From Fratercula arctica (Eukaryota > Chordata > Aves > Charadriiformes > Alcidae): a stretch of DNA of 64,000 nucleotides. The notes under the pieces are model-generated. The model saw only the letters and a program-made list of their open reading frames with translations, was not told the origin of the DNA and did no database searches. Both the position numbers and the translations under genes were made by a program. The stretch is from positions 51,628,730 to 51,692,729 of the forward strand of contig CANTUZ010000026.1 of the NCBI GenBank assembly GCA_947846985.1, given 5' to 3'. Below, piece by piece: positions 1-13,729 of this stretch. Numbering within the stretch: the first letter of the stretch is position 1; every line of letters begins with the position of its first letter.

Positions 1-3000
1 GGTATAACAGATCTATGTGTGTTGTTTAATGTATATCTGTCAGTTGGCAAAAGAAAGACTTTAATCTAACTAAATCAATAAAACATTTGCAGCTTGGTGC
101 ACAGTTACTGTTGGTTTTGACCATTATCTGATTTTTCAAATACTATTTAAAAATAGAAAGCTTTAACCTTTTAGCACCAATGGATTCCTGTTTCAGTTTA
201 TTACACATTTCCAGGTAATTTAATGTTGGAGAATGTTTACTTCTTTAAAAACAATTACACTGATGTTTAATATTCCTTTAGTTTGTAAAGGAGAACAATA
301 TCCACAGATTTGAACTGTCTTTTGTGAATTTAAACAACGTAAGGTTTTTCAGATGTTAAATGGATTTAAAAAAACAACTCCTGAAACCACACATGTAAAG
401 AATGATCACTTCTAAAATTAAATATTGAAAATCTTAGTTTATTGCAGTTTTCCACTGCAAGTAAAACAGGAGCATCAAAAACTTAAGTATAATCTTTTGC
501 CTCAAAATTAGCATGATGTAGTATGTCATGCTAGTTACCTGATATAAATTTGTACCATTCTGTGCATGGAGTAGACTTTGGAATATGGTGGGGAAAACTA
601 TGGGAAAAAACACAGAGGAAATGGTGATAATTTTAGTTTGATGATCACCATGATAACTAATGGAAGATGAGGTGCTGTTCATCGTTCTACCTGTAGTTTA
701 TCTGGACATGAATATGTTGCACTTTGATAAAGTTTACAAAACTGTTTTTGCTCCCAAGTGTCATGTTGCACAATAAAAAATGAAGGCAGAAAGCAGTCAC
801 TGAGTTTTGAGAGATGAAATTGGAAGTCTTTATGAAAATTATAGCAACATAAATATGTAAATTTGGAAGACTAATAATTTATTTTAAATTCATTCTCTGT
901 TCTGAGGCAATTATCAAGTGTACTAGGTATATTCATCACAAAACTATGTCTAACCTCTTATACCACACAACTTCGTAGGAAACCTGTTTCAGTACTTTAC
1001 TATTCTGACAGTAAGGTCGGGGAACATAAGCAAAACAATCTCTGCTACAAGTGATTTGTTTTTCTTCCAAAGGTCGTGGAGAACAACATATCAGTGTCTT
1101 TTTTGAGAACTACATTTGGCATATTGGAAATCTGTTGTTACGTATCTCCATCTTAGCCTTTCTGTGAGAGCACCTAAACCCAGTACCTTTAACATATCCT
1201 TTAATTGCTAAAAGTCTATCTAGAGTTGATCTGTCCATTTTGGAAATGACGGTCCTGAGCTGGAAACAGGAGGTAGCGTGAAACAACTCAACAGTAGGAA
1301 TCACCTCTTGTGCCTCACACATCTTACTTTTATTAATACAGTGCTGAATAAGATTCACTTGCATCATGCTGTTGACTCTTGAGTAGTCTGTAATAAATTG
1401 AAATATTCTACCAATCTTTGTTCTGTTTGGTTTTATCTTTACCAAAGCAGAAACAACAAATCTCTGTTCTTTTTCTCTGCTTTAGTCTGCAGAGAGGTCT
1501 AAATTTGTGTATATTTAGAAAGAAAACAGATGTTGAAATCACAATTTGGTTTTATATTACAGTATCTTGAGTAATAAATTACTTTTAATTATTCAAGGCA
1601 TGCCCATGAACTCCGAAGTACTTCTGGGCACGATTTGAGTTACAGGAAAGTGGGAAAATAATGTTTAGAGTTTTTTGTCATATGTAAAATACAAAGTTTA
1701 ACTCCATAACCAAAAAGGATAACGATGTGATTAATAGAAGTTTTGTTGTCAGTTTCTTGTGAGGGGTTGTGTAAGAGTAATTTTTGGAAAATTATTGTAC
1801 TGGAGCATGACAATTGTCTAAGTAGTTTGTAATCAGGAATCTTGAGTCACATATTTGTTAATAATATATTAAGTCTGTTGAATATATATTGCTACTACAG
1901 CTGTCAACGTTGCCATTTCCATTTTCCTACCATACAGACTCCCTCTCTCCCTCACTTATCTCTCTTTCTCTCACTCTCATTCCCCATCCCTCTGTTTGCC
2001 TTTCTATTTTTTTCCCTTTCTCTATCTCTCTTCCTCCCTGTGTTTTTCCCTTCTTGCCGCACACACAGCAGTACAGCAGAAACTTTCAGACCCTTGGTCA
2101 TGAGAAAGTGCAGAAGGAAAGTGTCAAATTCTGGTGGTCTTTTAATATTTGCAATATGACATGCAAGTAGGTCTCTTTACAAATAAGTTACCAGGAAAAA
2201 CAAAACCAAGTGAAAAATTCCTCTTGCTTTTAAATTACTGAATTTAAATAAAACTAAAAGGTTGAGATCAGAGCTGACTTAAGATGGGAAAACTGAAAAA
2301 AAAAAAAAACCAGTTTGATTGCCCAACTCTGATAAGAACTGAGAGTTCTACTGAAGCAAAGTCATCATGCCCGAGATCATCTGCAGAACAAGCCAACAAG
2401 GTACACTTTCTCATCAAGTAGCACTGGTTCAGGCTTATCAAAATCAAATTAGCAAGCAGGAAGCCGGGTTTCAAACACTGTTGGTTGCTTTTGTGCTTTT
2501 ACTTGTACACCTGATGGTTCTCTTTGGGAACTAGTCATCAAAGCATGACAATTTCTAACTAAATGATTGAGAAGTCTAGATTTATATGACACAGCGCAGT
2601 GCTCCAAGTCAGCTAGGACACATCCTACATTAATGCAGCCTTCCGTCATGACTGGTTTGTCCTACTAAGGAGTGGTATCTGCATCTGCACAGCACTGCAT
2701 TGTGCTATTTAGACAGTACCTACATTTTATTTTTTCCTTTACGTTTAGAAAACGATTAGGCATGAGGGTTTTTTTCTATCCTGGCAATGTGTGGGAAGCT
2801 ACATTTCGATGAGCATTGGAGTTGGTTAAAGTGCACAAAGCAACATTTTCTGATTGTTTTTCATGTAGTTAAGAGTTTATAGTAAATTTTATTCTTGATT
2901 TACATCACATATTCACAATTAATTTTAAATAGCTTTATTTCTGATGCAAAGTTGTATATAGCTAGATTTTAAATAAATCAGAAAATAATTTGAGACGTGT

Positions 3001-6000
3001 GTTTATATGTGATTTTCTATCTATATATCTCTCTAAATATATTTTAACATTTAAATAAATTCTGCTTCTCTTCCCCAGGCTGAAAAATACAATCCGTGTA
3101 AGTGTTCAGCCTAAATTAAGGAAAATCACGTAGTATCAAGTTGCATGATGCATTATGATTGGTTTCCCTGAACAGAATCACTAAGTATGAACTTAGAGCA
3201 ACTTAGATTTCTATGAAAAGATGTTCTCTGCAAATAGGGAGGGAACAAAATTGCTTTTTAAACAAAATTTGAGCCAATTGGCTCTTGCATTATTTCTTAA
3301 CATTAGAAGTAATGTATTCTGTGGGATGCTCATGGTGCGTGACAGAAACACGCACAAGAGAAAGAATTGTCTTACAAAGAGATGTGAAACCTGAGATAGT
3401 TTATGGTTAACATTGTGATGATGGAATTTACAAAGTTAGTCATTTAATTGATCTATGATAGCAAGTTTTGAGGATGCATGTGGTTCCTCATTGGCGAAGG
3501 TCGTGCTAAGAAATGCCAAGTTCTTTCAGTACATTCTTGAGGCATGACAGATTTACTTCTCATCTTAAAAAAAATTTCTATATTATTGATGCTTCATGTG
3601 CTGTCGCTTGATATTGACACCCTCGGAGGTTAATGCCTTGTCTCCTGTCCCTGTTTTTCTGATTTGCAGCATTGGAAAGGCTGTAGTGAGACAATTCTTG
3701 CTACGTGTTGCTGCCCATAAATGTTTTTGGTAATCATAAGTTTAGACACCGAACTAGTTATGGAAGGGGTACTGTATTGTTACTGTTGTAGGTGGTCTCT
3801 TCTATAGGATTGCTACAGGTCAAGTAAATTGCTGAAATTAGCAGGTGTGTTTCTTTTCTTTCTGTACTTTTGACTGGAGATTGTTGATTCATCTGCAGAT
3901 TACATCTGTGGAAGGACAGGGAACAACTTGGATGTGTTTTTATCTCTTTAATTTTTGTTTTGGAGATTAACAGGAAAGTGCTTCATGATCCCTAGAAAAG
4001 TTCTTGTGCATGATTCTGTCCTGTGATGCATGTTTTTCAATATTAAGCATTTCATTAATAAAGAAACATGCCAAGCTGATAACTGAAAAGACTGTGATCA
4101 TCCAGCTACTCACTAGTCTATAACACTAAACAAATATGATATAGTATTTTATTTAAGAATAGGTTGGGTTGGTTTTTTTTTATTTACGCAGCTTTTATAA
4201 AGCTGTGAGCACTGAAAATAGAAAAACTTCTTAATTTTCCTGTATTCATTTGTTTGGAGTGACAGGGGCAATATCTTTGTGGTGCTGAGTATAGCTGTCC
4301 TTCCTATGTTACTTTATCTTAGAGAAAACTTTGGGTTTTCTGAGACAAAAATAAAGTGATATGAATACTGACGTTTTAAAAAACAATTGCAAACCTTTGT
4401 TTGCATGTTTATGCTTGATATTTTCTTCATTTCTTCTTGGTGTTTTGGTAGCCAGTATTTTTTACTAAGTGATTATCTTTTTTTAGTTCTTTCGTGGTTT
4501 ACTTTTTTTCCCCCTTGAAATTAAATGTTTTAAAATATTATTGACACAGGAATTAAATAACGATGTGAATAAAATTATATTAATGAAAAAGATTTTCAGA
4601 TGTTAATGGTAATAAATGAGTTCAGTTAGCATTAAAGAATCAAACAGCTGTAGTATCCAAGTCTTATCCAGTAGCTTTATTATTATAAAAAAAATGCAAC
4701 CATCCTGCATAGTATGGATTGCTTATAATGTCTGTCATTAAATCACTCAAAGAACTTCCAGCCCCTACTCAATGAGATGGCTTTAGAACAAACATCTGTT
4801 AGAATATAGCATAATAATTTGATGCCTAATGTCAAAAAATATCATATTTTCATATATATCAGTGCATCACACACATCAAAAAATACAGTTTTATAAATAC
4901 TGAAAAGAAGTTCTAAGAGAATGAACAGCTTTATAAAATATTTTTAAAATATTTTTTACAGCTACCTGGAAGTGCTAATCTCATATGTTTCTCTAGGTTC
5001 ATTCTAATTTACTTTTTTTTCTGTCATATAATCATATTTTTCTAACATTTATATCATGTTCAAGTTTCAAGGTACATTTACAGTCATGACAATATAAGGG
5101 AGGATGCAGGAAGTATTATTTTTTCATCCTTTATACATTCTTCTAGTCCCCACTTTAAAGTTTCAATTAGCCCAATAAGCAAATTATTGTCCTTTCTAAA
5201 TGTGAGCATAACTAACACTTTGATTCTACCATTTAGTTTTTGTGGACTTTCAGTAACTAAAAAAAATGCATTTTTATGTTAATTAATTGCTTGAAAATCA
5301 AGTCATTATTATAAATTTACTCAAAATATTGAATGGAGATAATTAGGATGGATAGATGAAATTATGCTTTCTGTTTTTCAGGCAATCCAGGAAGTTCAAC
5401 AAATGACCTAATTTAGGCGTTTGTCACAAAGTGAAAATGGTGTTCTAAAAGCAGCAGCTATTTTATTTACCAAAAGAGACATTCAAGCTTTTATATTTTA
5501 CAGTGTTTGTTATGTTGGTTTTTTTCATTTAACACTTTTGTACTGATGAGTGGATACCTCTCTCAGGTGATCACTTGGACCACAAGAGTCATATGCCCTG
5601 TTTTTATTGAATTTTATACTTGCTGCTTCTTTTATTGATATTGCATTGTCTGTAAATTATTAAGAACATTTTAAGATTTTAGTACAGTTGTGTCATTTTC
5701 TGATACGGGATAATACCTTATACTTAGTGACAGACAGTGATCTCTGTAAATTGCTTTGTTTTAGTATATCTAATTTTCTTCCCCACATGATCTCTAGCTA
5801 TTTTTGTGTCCTTTCCCCCAGTAACTCACACCAATATTCAAAGAGACAGTTTCTGAACGCTGTTGCTAGCCCTGCAGTGTATGAAAGAATCATCTAAAGT
5901 GTAGGATTGCAGGTTTTCTACTGTTGCGACCAAAATTTGTAATGATGTGTTGCAAGGCAGGGGTCTAAATAACTTTTTGTTTTCTGAGAATGGAGAAGTG

Positions 6001-7273
6001 AACTCTGTAAAACATTTTCATTTTGATGTCTATTGTACAAATATAGAATCTCAGTGTAGATTACTATATATGCTTGAACCTCCAGTGGTGCTGTTAGTTT
6101 ATATAACCTCTGTTTACAAGAGTGTATATACTAGCATTGTTTCTTAGATTTCTCTAGTTTGATCACACTTCAGTATTATTTTCTTTTACTGTAATGAGTT
6201 CATAATCATTCATAGCTCTTTTGTAATTGATTAGCAACTAAAAGAAAAAAGGTGTAATGTAAATTAAATTATTTTTCTTATCATGAATGTATAAACCAGT
6301 ATTAAACTATATAATCTGTATTAACCAGTACAATCTTTATGGCAAGATTGGCCCTTTGTAATCTGTCCTCTGTCTGGGGCAGGAAATAATTGCATTGTCC
6401 CTTGACGAGAAATGAGGATATGTCATGTTTAAACACGGTTACCCATCCTGTTCGTGCTTTTTACACTTACATTTTTAACAGCCAAGAAAGCTGAACAGAA
6501 CTGTTGATTTATTTCAGAATTTTGTTTCCCAGTTTCCTATGCAGCTATTTGATGATGCATTTGGTGAGAAAGGGCAACATTTCTTAGGTCACAGAAAGTA
6601 GTGGAAGCATATGCATGTTTGAGTTTTATTTTAAATATGATCCTGCATAATATGTCCTAGTGGAAATTATTTTTGCTTTGGTCTGTGAAGCAGATACTGT
6701 ATTACAAAATGTCTGTGTGTTTTGAGGGGTTAAATTTGCACACTATTAAATGAGCTACAGCAGCTTTTGCACATGCATTAATTTAACAAATGCATTTGTG
6801 GTTAAGTGCTCCCTTGACAATGAAGGGAATTGAATCACCAAGCCCCAGAGCTAAAAACCCATCCGGATTTAGCCAAATAGCCAATGCTTTGTAACTATGA
6901 GTTTCAGCCGATCATAGGCTCTGTGTATTGGGACAAAGAGGGACTTGTATTATGCACTTAGTTTTGGAATAGATATCCACTTATACTGGAGCCATGGTGC
7001 AGATAGTCATCTCTCAGAGATGCTGACTTAGGTCTAAGTGAGGGAACAACTCTTTTAGTAGCACGGTGGCCATCACAGTATGCCCATAGCAATATGGTGG
7101 AAGGGTCTTTTGGTGACAGAGTTTGGCAGTGGAAGAACTTACTCGTGGATGGAGCTGTCATGCACACCAGGTGGCAGCTAAATACACTGTTCCCTTTAAG
7201 ATGGCACTTCAAATCAGCCAGGATGTCATGTTCAGGCATCTTAAAAGTATTGTTTGGCATGTCAACTTCAATT
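1..7273 (+). other. FBXL17: FBXL17 upstream intron, distal part: AT-rich unique sequence
   Basis: No exon, RNA gene or recognisable transposon was found here. Open frames are short (up to about 116 codons), AT-biased and without known motifs. The notable content is a pyrimidine-rich tract at about 1938-2062. Assignment to the FBXL17 intron is inferred from the exon at 30434; the start of the intron is outside the window or unseen. Confidence 0.65.
1938..2062. repeat. Pyrimidine-rich low-complexity tract
   Basis: The + strand is almost pure C/T for roughly 120 bases (CTCCCTCTCTCCC, TCTCTCTTTCTCTC, TTTTTTTCCCTTTC and similar) and ends near a short CA run. Two overlapping open frames here translate to Ser/Leu/Phe/Pro-rich strings, an artefact of the composition. 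No transposon end is visible at either border. Confidence 0.85.
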
Positions 7274-7810
7274 GCAGCCCAGAAAGCCAACCGCATCCTG
7301 GGCTGCAAGAAAGGAAGTGTGACCAGCAGGTCGAGGGAGGTGATTCTGCCCCTCTACTCTGCTCTGGTGAGACCCCACCTGGAGTACTGCCTGCAGCTCT
7401 GGAGTCCTCAACACAAGAAGGACATGGACCTGTTGGAACGGGTCCAGAGGAGGGCCATGAAGATGATCAGAGGGCTGGAGCACCTCTGCTGTGAGGACAG
7501 GCTGAGAGAGCTGGGGTTGTTCAGCCTGGGGAAGAGAAGGCTCCGAGGAGACCTTATAGCAGCCTTCCAGTACCTAAATGGGGCCTGCAGGAAGGATGGG
7601 GAGGGACTCTTTATCAGGGACTGTAATGGTAGGACAAGGGGTTACAGCTTCAAACTGAAGGAAGGGAGATTTAGATTAGATATTAGGAAGAAATTCTTTA
7701 CTGTGAGGGTGGTGAGGCACTGGAACAGGTTGCCCAGGGAAGTTGTCAATGCTCCATCCCTGGAGGTGTTCAAGGCCAGACTGGATGAGGCTTTGAGAAG
7801 CCTGGTCTAG
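7274..7810 (+). pseudogene. CR1 ORF2 C-terminal remnant (post-catalytic reverse transcriptase region)
   Basis: This is the open 3' end of CR1 ORF2, about 178 residues up to the native stop codon. It begins [10 protein letters not shown], just downstream of the polymerase core, and carries the conserved thumb and C-terminal LERVQRRA and HWNRLP blocks. The frame happens to remain open upstream to an ATG at 7094, adding about 60 residues that are not CR1-like; this extension is probably chance. There is no sign of a promoter or a use by the host. Confidence 0.85.
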
Positions 7811-7913
7811 TGAGAGGTGTCCCTGCCCATGGCAGGGGGGTTGGAACTAGATGATCTTTAAGGTCCCTTCCAACCCTAACCATTCTATGATTCTATGATT
7901 CTGTGCTTCTGTG
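7274..7913 (+). mobile_element. CR1 LINE, 5'-truncated, sense orientation
   Basis: The sequence encodes the C-terminal part of the CR1 ORF2 protein: blocks such as [73 protein letters not shown] and [12 protein letters not shown] occur in one open frame and end at a TAG at 7808-7810. A 3' UTR of about 100 bp follows, with GGTTGGAACTAGATGATCTTTAAGGTCCCTTCCAA-type sequence. The element ends in four octamers (ATTCTATG, ATTCTATG, ATTCTGTG, CTTCTGTG), the diagnostic avian CR1 tail. The endonuclease and the catalytic YADD part of the reverse transcriptase are missing, so the copy cannot move itself. About 179 codons without a stop or frameshift suggest a relatively young insertion. The 5' border is approximate. 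Confidence 0.95.
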
Positions 7914-9292
7914 CATGGTATTTGTAGCAATTCTTGAAATATCAGAGAAATATTATTTGTTTTGGTCAGTGGATGATGGATTACTGGCAGGTTGGAATTT
8001 TTTTCTCTGAGCATTTCTGTGGTAAGTTTGCCATGCTATGCTGAATTACTTCTCTGTGAAGAAAATTTCTATTTTATCAGCTTTATCTGGATTTGAGAGC
8101 TTTGGGATTCATTTTAAGTAGTAATGGTGTACAAAATAGTGCCCAATTTATTGTGTAGAAGTAGAAAATGCATAGCAGGATGTGACTCATCATTTTGTAA
8201 GTCCTCTGCATTTTGGTAAATTCATCTGGATTGATGATTTTAAGGGGGTAAAAAAAGCTTATGAGGAGGGAAGATAGACTAGCAACATTTTGGTGTGTTA
8301 AACCAAGGGAGGTTCTTACCAGCTTTCACTAATTATGTTTTAAGCTCCTTTTCAAAATATTTCACATCCTAGGTCTCAATATTGTAATATTTTGCCTGTT
8401 TTCTTTTTTCAAAACAACAGATTTACAGTTGGCACCTCTGGCCTTCAGGGAGCACAAGGAACTTGGGTGCAAATTATGGAGGTAGCTTTCATATCCAAAG
8501 ACTTACTTGTATAGCTGGGACTTAGAGGAGTTATTAAAGGGTAAGAGCCTGTAGATTGATTGTTTCTCTGCTCCTTAGAAGGTGATGCATTGTATGCTAT
8601 GTTTTGCAGAAGGAATGTTACATCTGGACTGTGAGCATTTTGTTCTGATACATTTTTATTCTTGCAGTTGTCTCTAAAGAGGATAACATAGGTTTTGATG
8701 GCTGATATTTAGGGGCATTTTTTTACTTTGGCTTGGATAATTGCAGCTATAAGTTGGAGTTGTTCAAAATTTCTTTCTAAAGGGCCTTACTAGTCTCTTG
8801 ACAAGCTTTATTCTTCAAACTCTCAAGGCAAGGAGGTTGGCTGAGCTGGGCTTTTTCCCTACATTTTTGAGGATTTTCTGTACGTTGTCCAAGACTCAAG
8901 AAAGAAGAAAACAGTTCTTCTCCTCGTGTAGTATCTGGGCATTGATGACTTTTTTCTGAGGTATTAATGAATGGTTTAACCATTAATCTCTTTTAGGGAG
9001 ATATTGTGGGCTCCGTCTTCCTCTATAGGAAGAACCACTTAATTGTTCTTTAGGTTCCAGCCTGTTAAGAGTACGGACAAATGGTTTGCTCATTTCAGTA
9101 TGAAGCTGGATGAACTGTACATTTGTTTTCACTGGGACAGAGGAAACTTCTTCATTGTTCATCATGAATCTAAACCAACAACAAAGTAAATCCATGATGC
9201 CCTGGAGGTCATATTGTGGCATTCTTTTTATATGTCTGGCAGGAAGACTTGTCAGTAGTTATCTTCCCCATCTTTCTACTCCAGCCCACTTT

Positions 9293-9330
9293 ATATCATA
9301 GAATCGTAGAGTAGCTTCTTCCAGAGCTTG
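9293..9330 (-). repeat. Possible scrap of an antisense CR1 3' end
   Basis: ATCATAGAATCGTAGAGT resembles the reverse complement of the CR1 octamer tail (TCATAGAATCATAGAAT). The sequence after it does not clearly continue into CR1 3' UTR, so this may be chance similarity. Confidence 0.25.
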
Positions 9331-12182
9331 TTTAGGGAAGGACAAACTGCCTGGTGGTAAGGTGAGAAGAAAAGAATATAGCAGGCGCAATAGTGTGTCA
9401 ATCAAAAGCTGGAAAGAGCCACTGGTTTTTTGGATGTTTTTAACTTGTTAGCTTGGCCAACAAGTTTGAAAAAGTAAAAGGGTAGTAAAAGGTTTGGGAA
9501 GCTTTAACCCTGGTGGAAGGAGATGTTAATCCATGATCCTCCATTTTCTAGCATGGTTCTTAAACAGACTGAGATCTCTAGGTGAAGGCCAAGGGTCCTT
9601 TATTTGCAATGTAGATTCTGATTGTGCTTGAACGTATATTGTATTGGTTAGTTACAGTGGTGGCCTTCAGTGTGTCCCATATTTCTGTGTAGGTGCTATC
9701 ATTTTGCTGGTACCAAAGTTAATCAGTGCTGTCACATACTATACCTTGTTTTGTACCCTGTGGATTTCTGTACCCTGTATTTCTAGGTTGATGACTGCTA
9801 TGCTTACAGTTTCTGAGCAGACTGTGTTTGTCTGGAGGCATTGTTGCTCTTTCTGGTAATGATAAGTAAGCGATGTTGGAAATCAAACTAAAAGAACCAC
9901 TTAAATGAAGGAAGAAAATAGAGAGTGAAGATATGCACATGACATGCTCCCTGCCCTGGATTATATGCCAAAGGATCTTTGCATCAGCGTATGCAACACC
10001 ACACAAGAGTTGAGTGTGGGAGTCAAAGTGAGAGTCATGTCCATTCGTTCTGTGATGTTGAAAAAAGTTTAGACACTTGCATAATAGAAGGATAAAGGTA
10101 AAAGCTCTTTCTTGATGAAAAGCTGTGACAAAATACTACTGCAAATATTTTTTCAAGATGTCGGGAGTAATTTTCAATTTTCTGGGAGTGTCCTGACTAA
10201 AGGGGAATGTCTAGGTACCTTATTTGAAACACAAAGGTCAGTGTAATTGTAGATCTTCAGCAGCACTGATACAAAACTATTTAAAAATATACATTTGCAG
10301 CTGGATACCCCACTTCCTTCAGGTAATACTTTCCCGCATACTCTGAACTGTTTGAAACATTTGAGGTTTGTGTAGTTTACCATGAAACACTGAAAACAAG
10401 ATGTTTTCAATACCCAGCTTCAGGCAAAACGCATCTCCTAAGGAGCATAGATCTCTCCAATTGTCCCCAGTTTCTTTTATATGGCTTCCTCTGATGAAAG
10501 CCAGTTGTCAATCCTATTCTCAAATACCATTTGAGACAGTTTGTACTTACATGAGGTTCTATTAATTTTTCTTTTCAGTGCAAAAGATCCTTCCTGGCTT
10601 ATTACAGTAGCCACTGTACTGTTAAATATAGGGATATTTTTAAGATTTCAAAAAATCATGAAAAGTGGCTCAAGAGTGTTCTACTTGGCATTGTACGTTG
10701 AATTATCTACTTAATTTTGTTGCCATAAACTTCTGTTGTCAAGATGTTTCTTATTTTGTTCAGCTGGCAAATAACCATACTGTTAGAAATACTACTGTTT
10801 TTATACATAAGGTGACGTATTTTATCTTACTTATAAAGACCAGACAGCTGAAGCATCTGCTTTCAATGCACTCAAAAGTGGGGGTTTTGGCAGAAAGAGC
10901 AAAGAGTATGTATTTTTCATATCTGAAATAAATGAACTGATGTTAAGAGGCTGTGATTTTTAAAAAGGCATGTGTAGAAGTGAAATCATATTTGCTGTAT
11001 TTATTCCTGCAGTAGGCTAGTATTGGCTCTGACAGATGTCTAAATGTATGATACACAATGTGCAGAGGTTCGTTTGGAATCTCCATTTTTACTGACTTCT
11101 GAGGATTATAAAGGATGCTTGTGCTCCCACATGAGGGTTAGCTGTATTGAGGAGGCAACCTCTAACTCATGGCTTGAAGCCCTTTGATCTGCTGCAGGTA
11201 GCAGCCTCTATCATTTGTACTGAACTGCCCACATATTTTGGAAAACTGGACTGATTTTTTTCCTGTCTCATGCATTCCTGCTAGATGTTTTAAGATTCAG
11301 AATTTCAGGTGCTTTCATGACTACTGATTGCTGCCACAGTTTTCTGAAACATCAATGTCAGCATGAAACGCTTGAGAAAGTGTTGAGACATCTTTCTGGA
11401 GGACTGAGAGGAAATCTTACTAATTTTTGAACTGAACAACAATAAAAGCTCAGGATGCTGTTATGTGTCAGTTTTCTGCAATTTTCTAAGTTTTGAACTT
11501 GAATACAAAGTGTCCATTCCTGTCTGCCTACCCCTCACTCCCAGATAAACGCCAAAGGAAGGCAAGTTTATGTAAAACTCTTCAGATAAATTTAGTTTTG
11601 CGTCCCACTTGGGCACATGGTCTTTTTTTGGCTTCCTGTCACTTTTGACAAATTATTCCATGTGACTATGTAGCAACTTACTTATATTTTCAGAAACAAA
11701 ATTCAGTATTTAATTTACATGTATTATCATACGAATTTATCTGGCTTTTGTTCATACAATTGCTTGGGCAGGCATGTATCTATTTGCAAATGTAGTCACG
11801 TGTGTACAAAGCTGGATGTTAAAGTTAATATTCAGTTCAAACTGTTGTCCAAAAACATGGACTGTTAGTATATTAAAGCCTGTGTAACACTTATTACATA
11901 GTATCTCGTAATACAGCTGCTTGTATTCATTGTTCAGTGATGGTTAGGTTAATTACCTGTGTTGGGTTTTTTTCTTGATTTTCTGTAATTGCACAGTAAA
12001 TGAAAACTATTTTGAACTTCATTTAACATAAAAGAAGTGTTTGGGTTTTTTTTTATTTTTCAAGCTAACTTGTAACAATTTATTTGTGAGATCTATAAAT
12101 TCATTTTTCATTATTCCCTTAAGATAGAAGATATTTTTTATCTTCTTGAAATTATTTATAGTATTTTTGGGGGTGCTTTATG

Positions 12183-12207
12183 TTTTTATTTTTATTTATT
12201 TATTTAT
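12183..12207. repeat. (TTTA)n-like simple repeat
   Basis: Short run of TTTTTATTTTTATTTATTTATTTA within a T-rich stretch. It is a low-complexity feature of the intron with no element attached. Confidence 0.8.
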
Positions 12208-13683
12208 GTTTAATATAAGGAGCTTGAACAGAACTGTGAGCAACTGTTTTTTGTCTGGTGTAAGGTATGAAAAAGAACCTTGAAACCTTTAGTTAGGCCT
12301 CACGTTATTATGTTCTTGTGAAGTATACGGATATAGTAAGTAATTGCAGGGAAAAAGCTGCATTGATAATACTTTTATGCTGTTGCATTTTTTCAACAGA
12401 TATAAGATACAGTGTAAGCATCTGGGTTGTTAACTGCTAAATTCAACACAAGTTAGAACAGTCTAATTTTATCTTGTTTTTTAATATTGTTGTTTCCAAA
12501 AGTATTTTTTAAACATGATTTTCCTTAAATGCTTTTTGAACCTAGAGAATTCTTTTTCCTACATGACACTTTATCTAGCTCATTTATTTTTATACTAGGA
12601 AATATGTTTTTTCCTGATGTCTTAGTTTGGTCTTTTTTGTTTATTTTTCTTGTCACTTGATTAATGTATTACAGTATGTTATTTACCTCAGTCTGGGGTT
12701 TTGGAAGCTTTTCATGGACTGTATTTCTCCTCCTACTCTCTTTCCATTTGCTATGAAAGAGGAAAACAAATAACTTTTTGTTTCTCTTTTTTTTTCTCTT
12801 TCAGATGATAGTTTTTGAGTGTGATTTTGTAAGGCATTACAAAGTATGGTAATAAGTTGTTAATTACATCACTGTGGTTGTCTTCAAAGACCACTCCTGA
12901 AGTATTTGAGAATCCTTAAGAACAGCTTATCAAGAACCTTTATATGCCTTTGACCCGAAATTGAGTGCTTTTAAGATTAGTGGCCACTTCTGTCTTCCTT
13001 GATCTTGTTGGGTTGAGAGGCCTACAAAGAATTATTTGAATGACTGAGGTTTTGCTGGTTTACACAAATCACTGAGATCATAGCTGAATCATTTTATGTG
13101 AGGCATAAACAAAATTTAGAACTGTTATATATAAACCCAGGGAGTGTGTTATTTTCTTTGTTCTTTTTGTCCTGTATTTTCTTATGGTAAGAGGAAAAAG
13201 AGATTTTAAAACCTCCTACATGTTTGCAAAGCATCTTTTTTTTCCCATGACTTTGATTCTTGGAGAATTTTGGGGGGAAAGCTTTAATTCTTTGAGTTTA
13301 TTGCAGTGACAACAGGTACAATGAACTTTACCTGTCTTCCTAGCATTTGCTTTAAGTGGTTGCAGGTGTAAATTCTTCTTTTATGACTCTTTTTCTAATA
13401 GACCTAGCAGGTTAAGGAGGTTTTCCAAACTGTTTAGGAAATCAAATACTCCCACTGTACAAACATAACCTAAAAATTCTCCTCCACCGTGTTTGGCAAA
13501 CGTCACTGTTTTCACTTTTAGTAACCCTCAAACCTGACTTGAGCTGTTAACTTGCCATCTCTTAAGTTATGCAAAATTAGTCAGGATAAGTACAAATGAA
13601 AATAATTTTGAATGTAAGTCAACATGTAAGTGGACACTGGAGGGAGACTTGTGTGGTTAAGAAGATGAAAAGACAATAACTAG

Positions 13684-13729
13684 TTTCCCATCCCAACTCC
13701 TCAGGGTAGTTCCCATCCCGACTCCTCAG
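13684..13729. repeat. Direct duplication, about 25-26 bp period
   Basis: TTCCCATCCCAACTCCTCAG is followed by TTCCCATCCCGACTCCTCAG; the copies differ at one base and are separated by a few bases. A degenerate third piece (GCCATCCCATCCTAAC) follows. The C-rich composition contrasts with the AT-rich surroundings. Confidence 0.85.

Noticed and set aside
1842..2170. Two overlapping open frames rich in Ser, Leu, Phe and Pro
   Set aside because: They are translations of the pyrimidine-rich tract; the apparent hydrophobic segment is a composition artefact.
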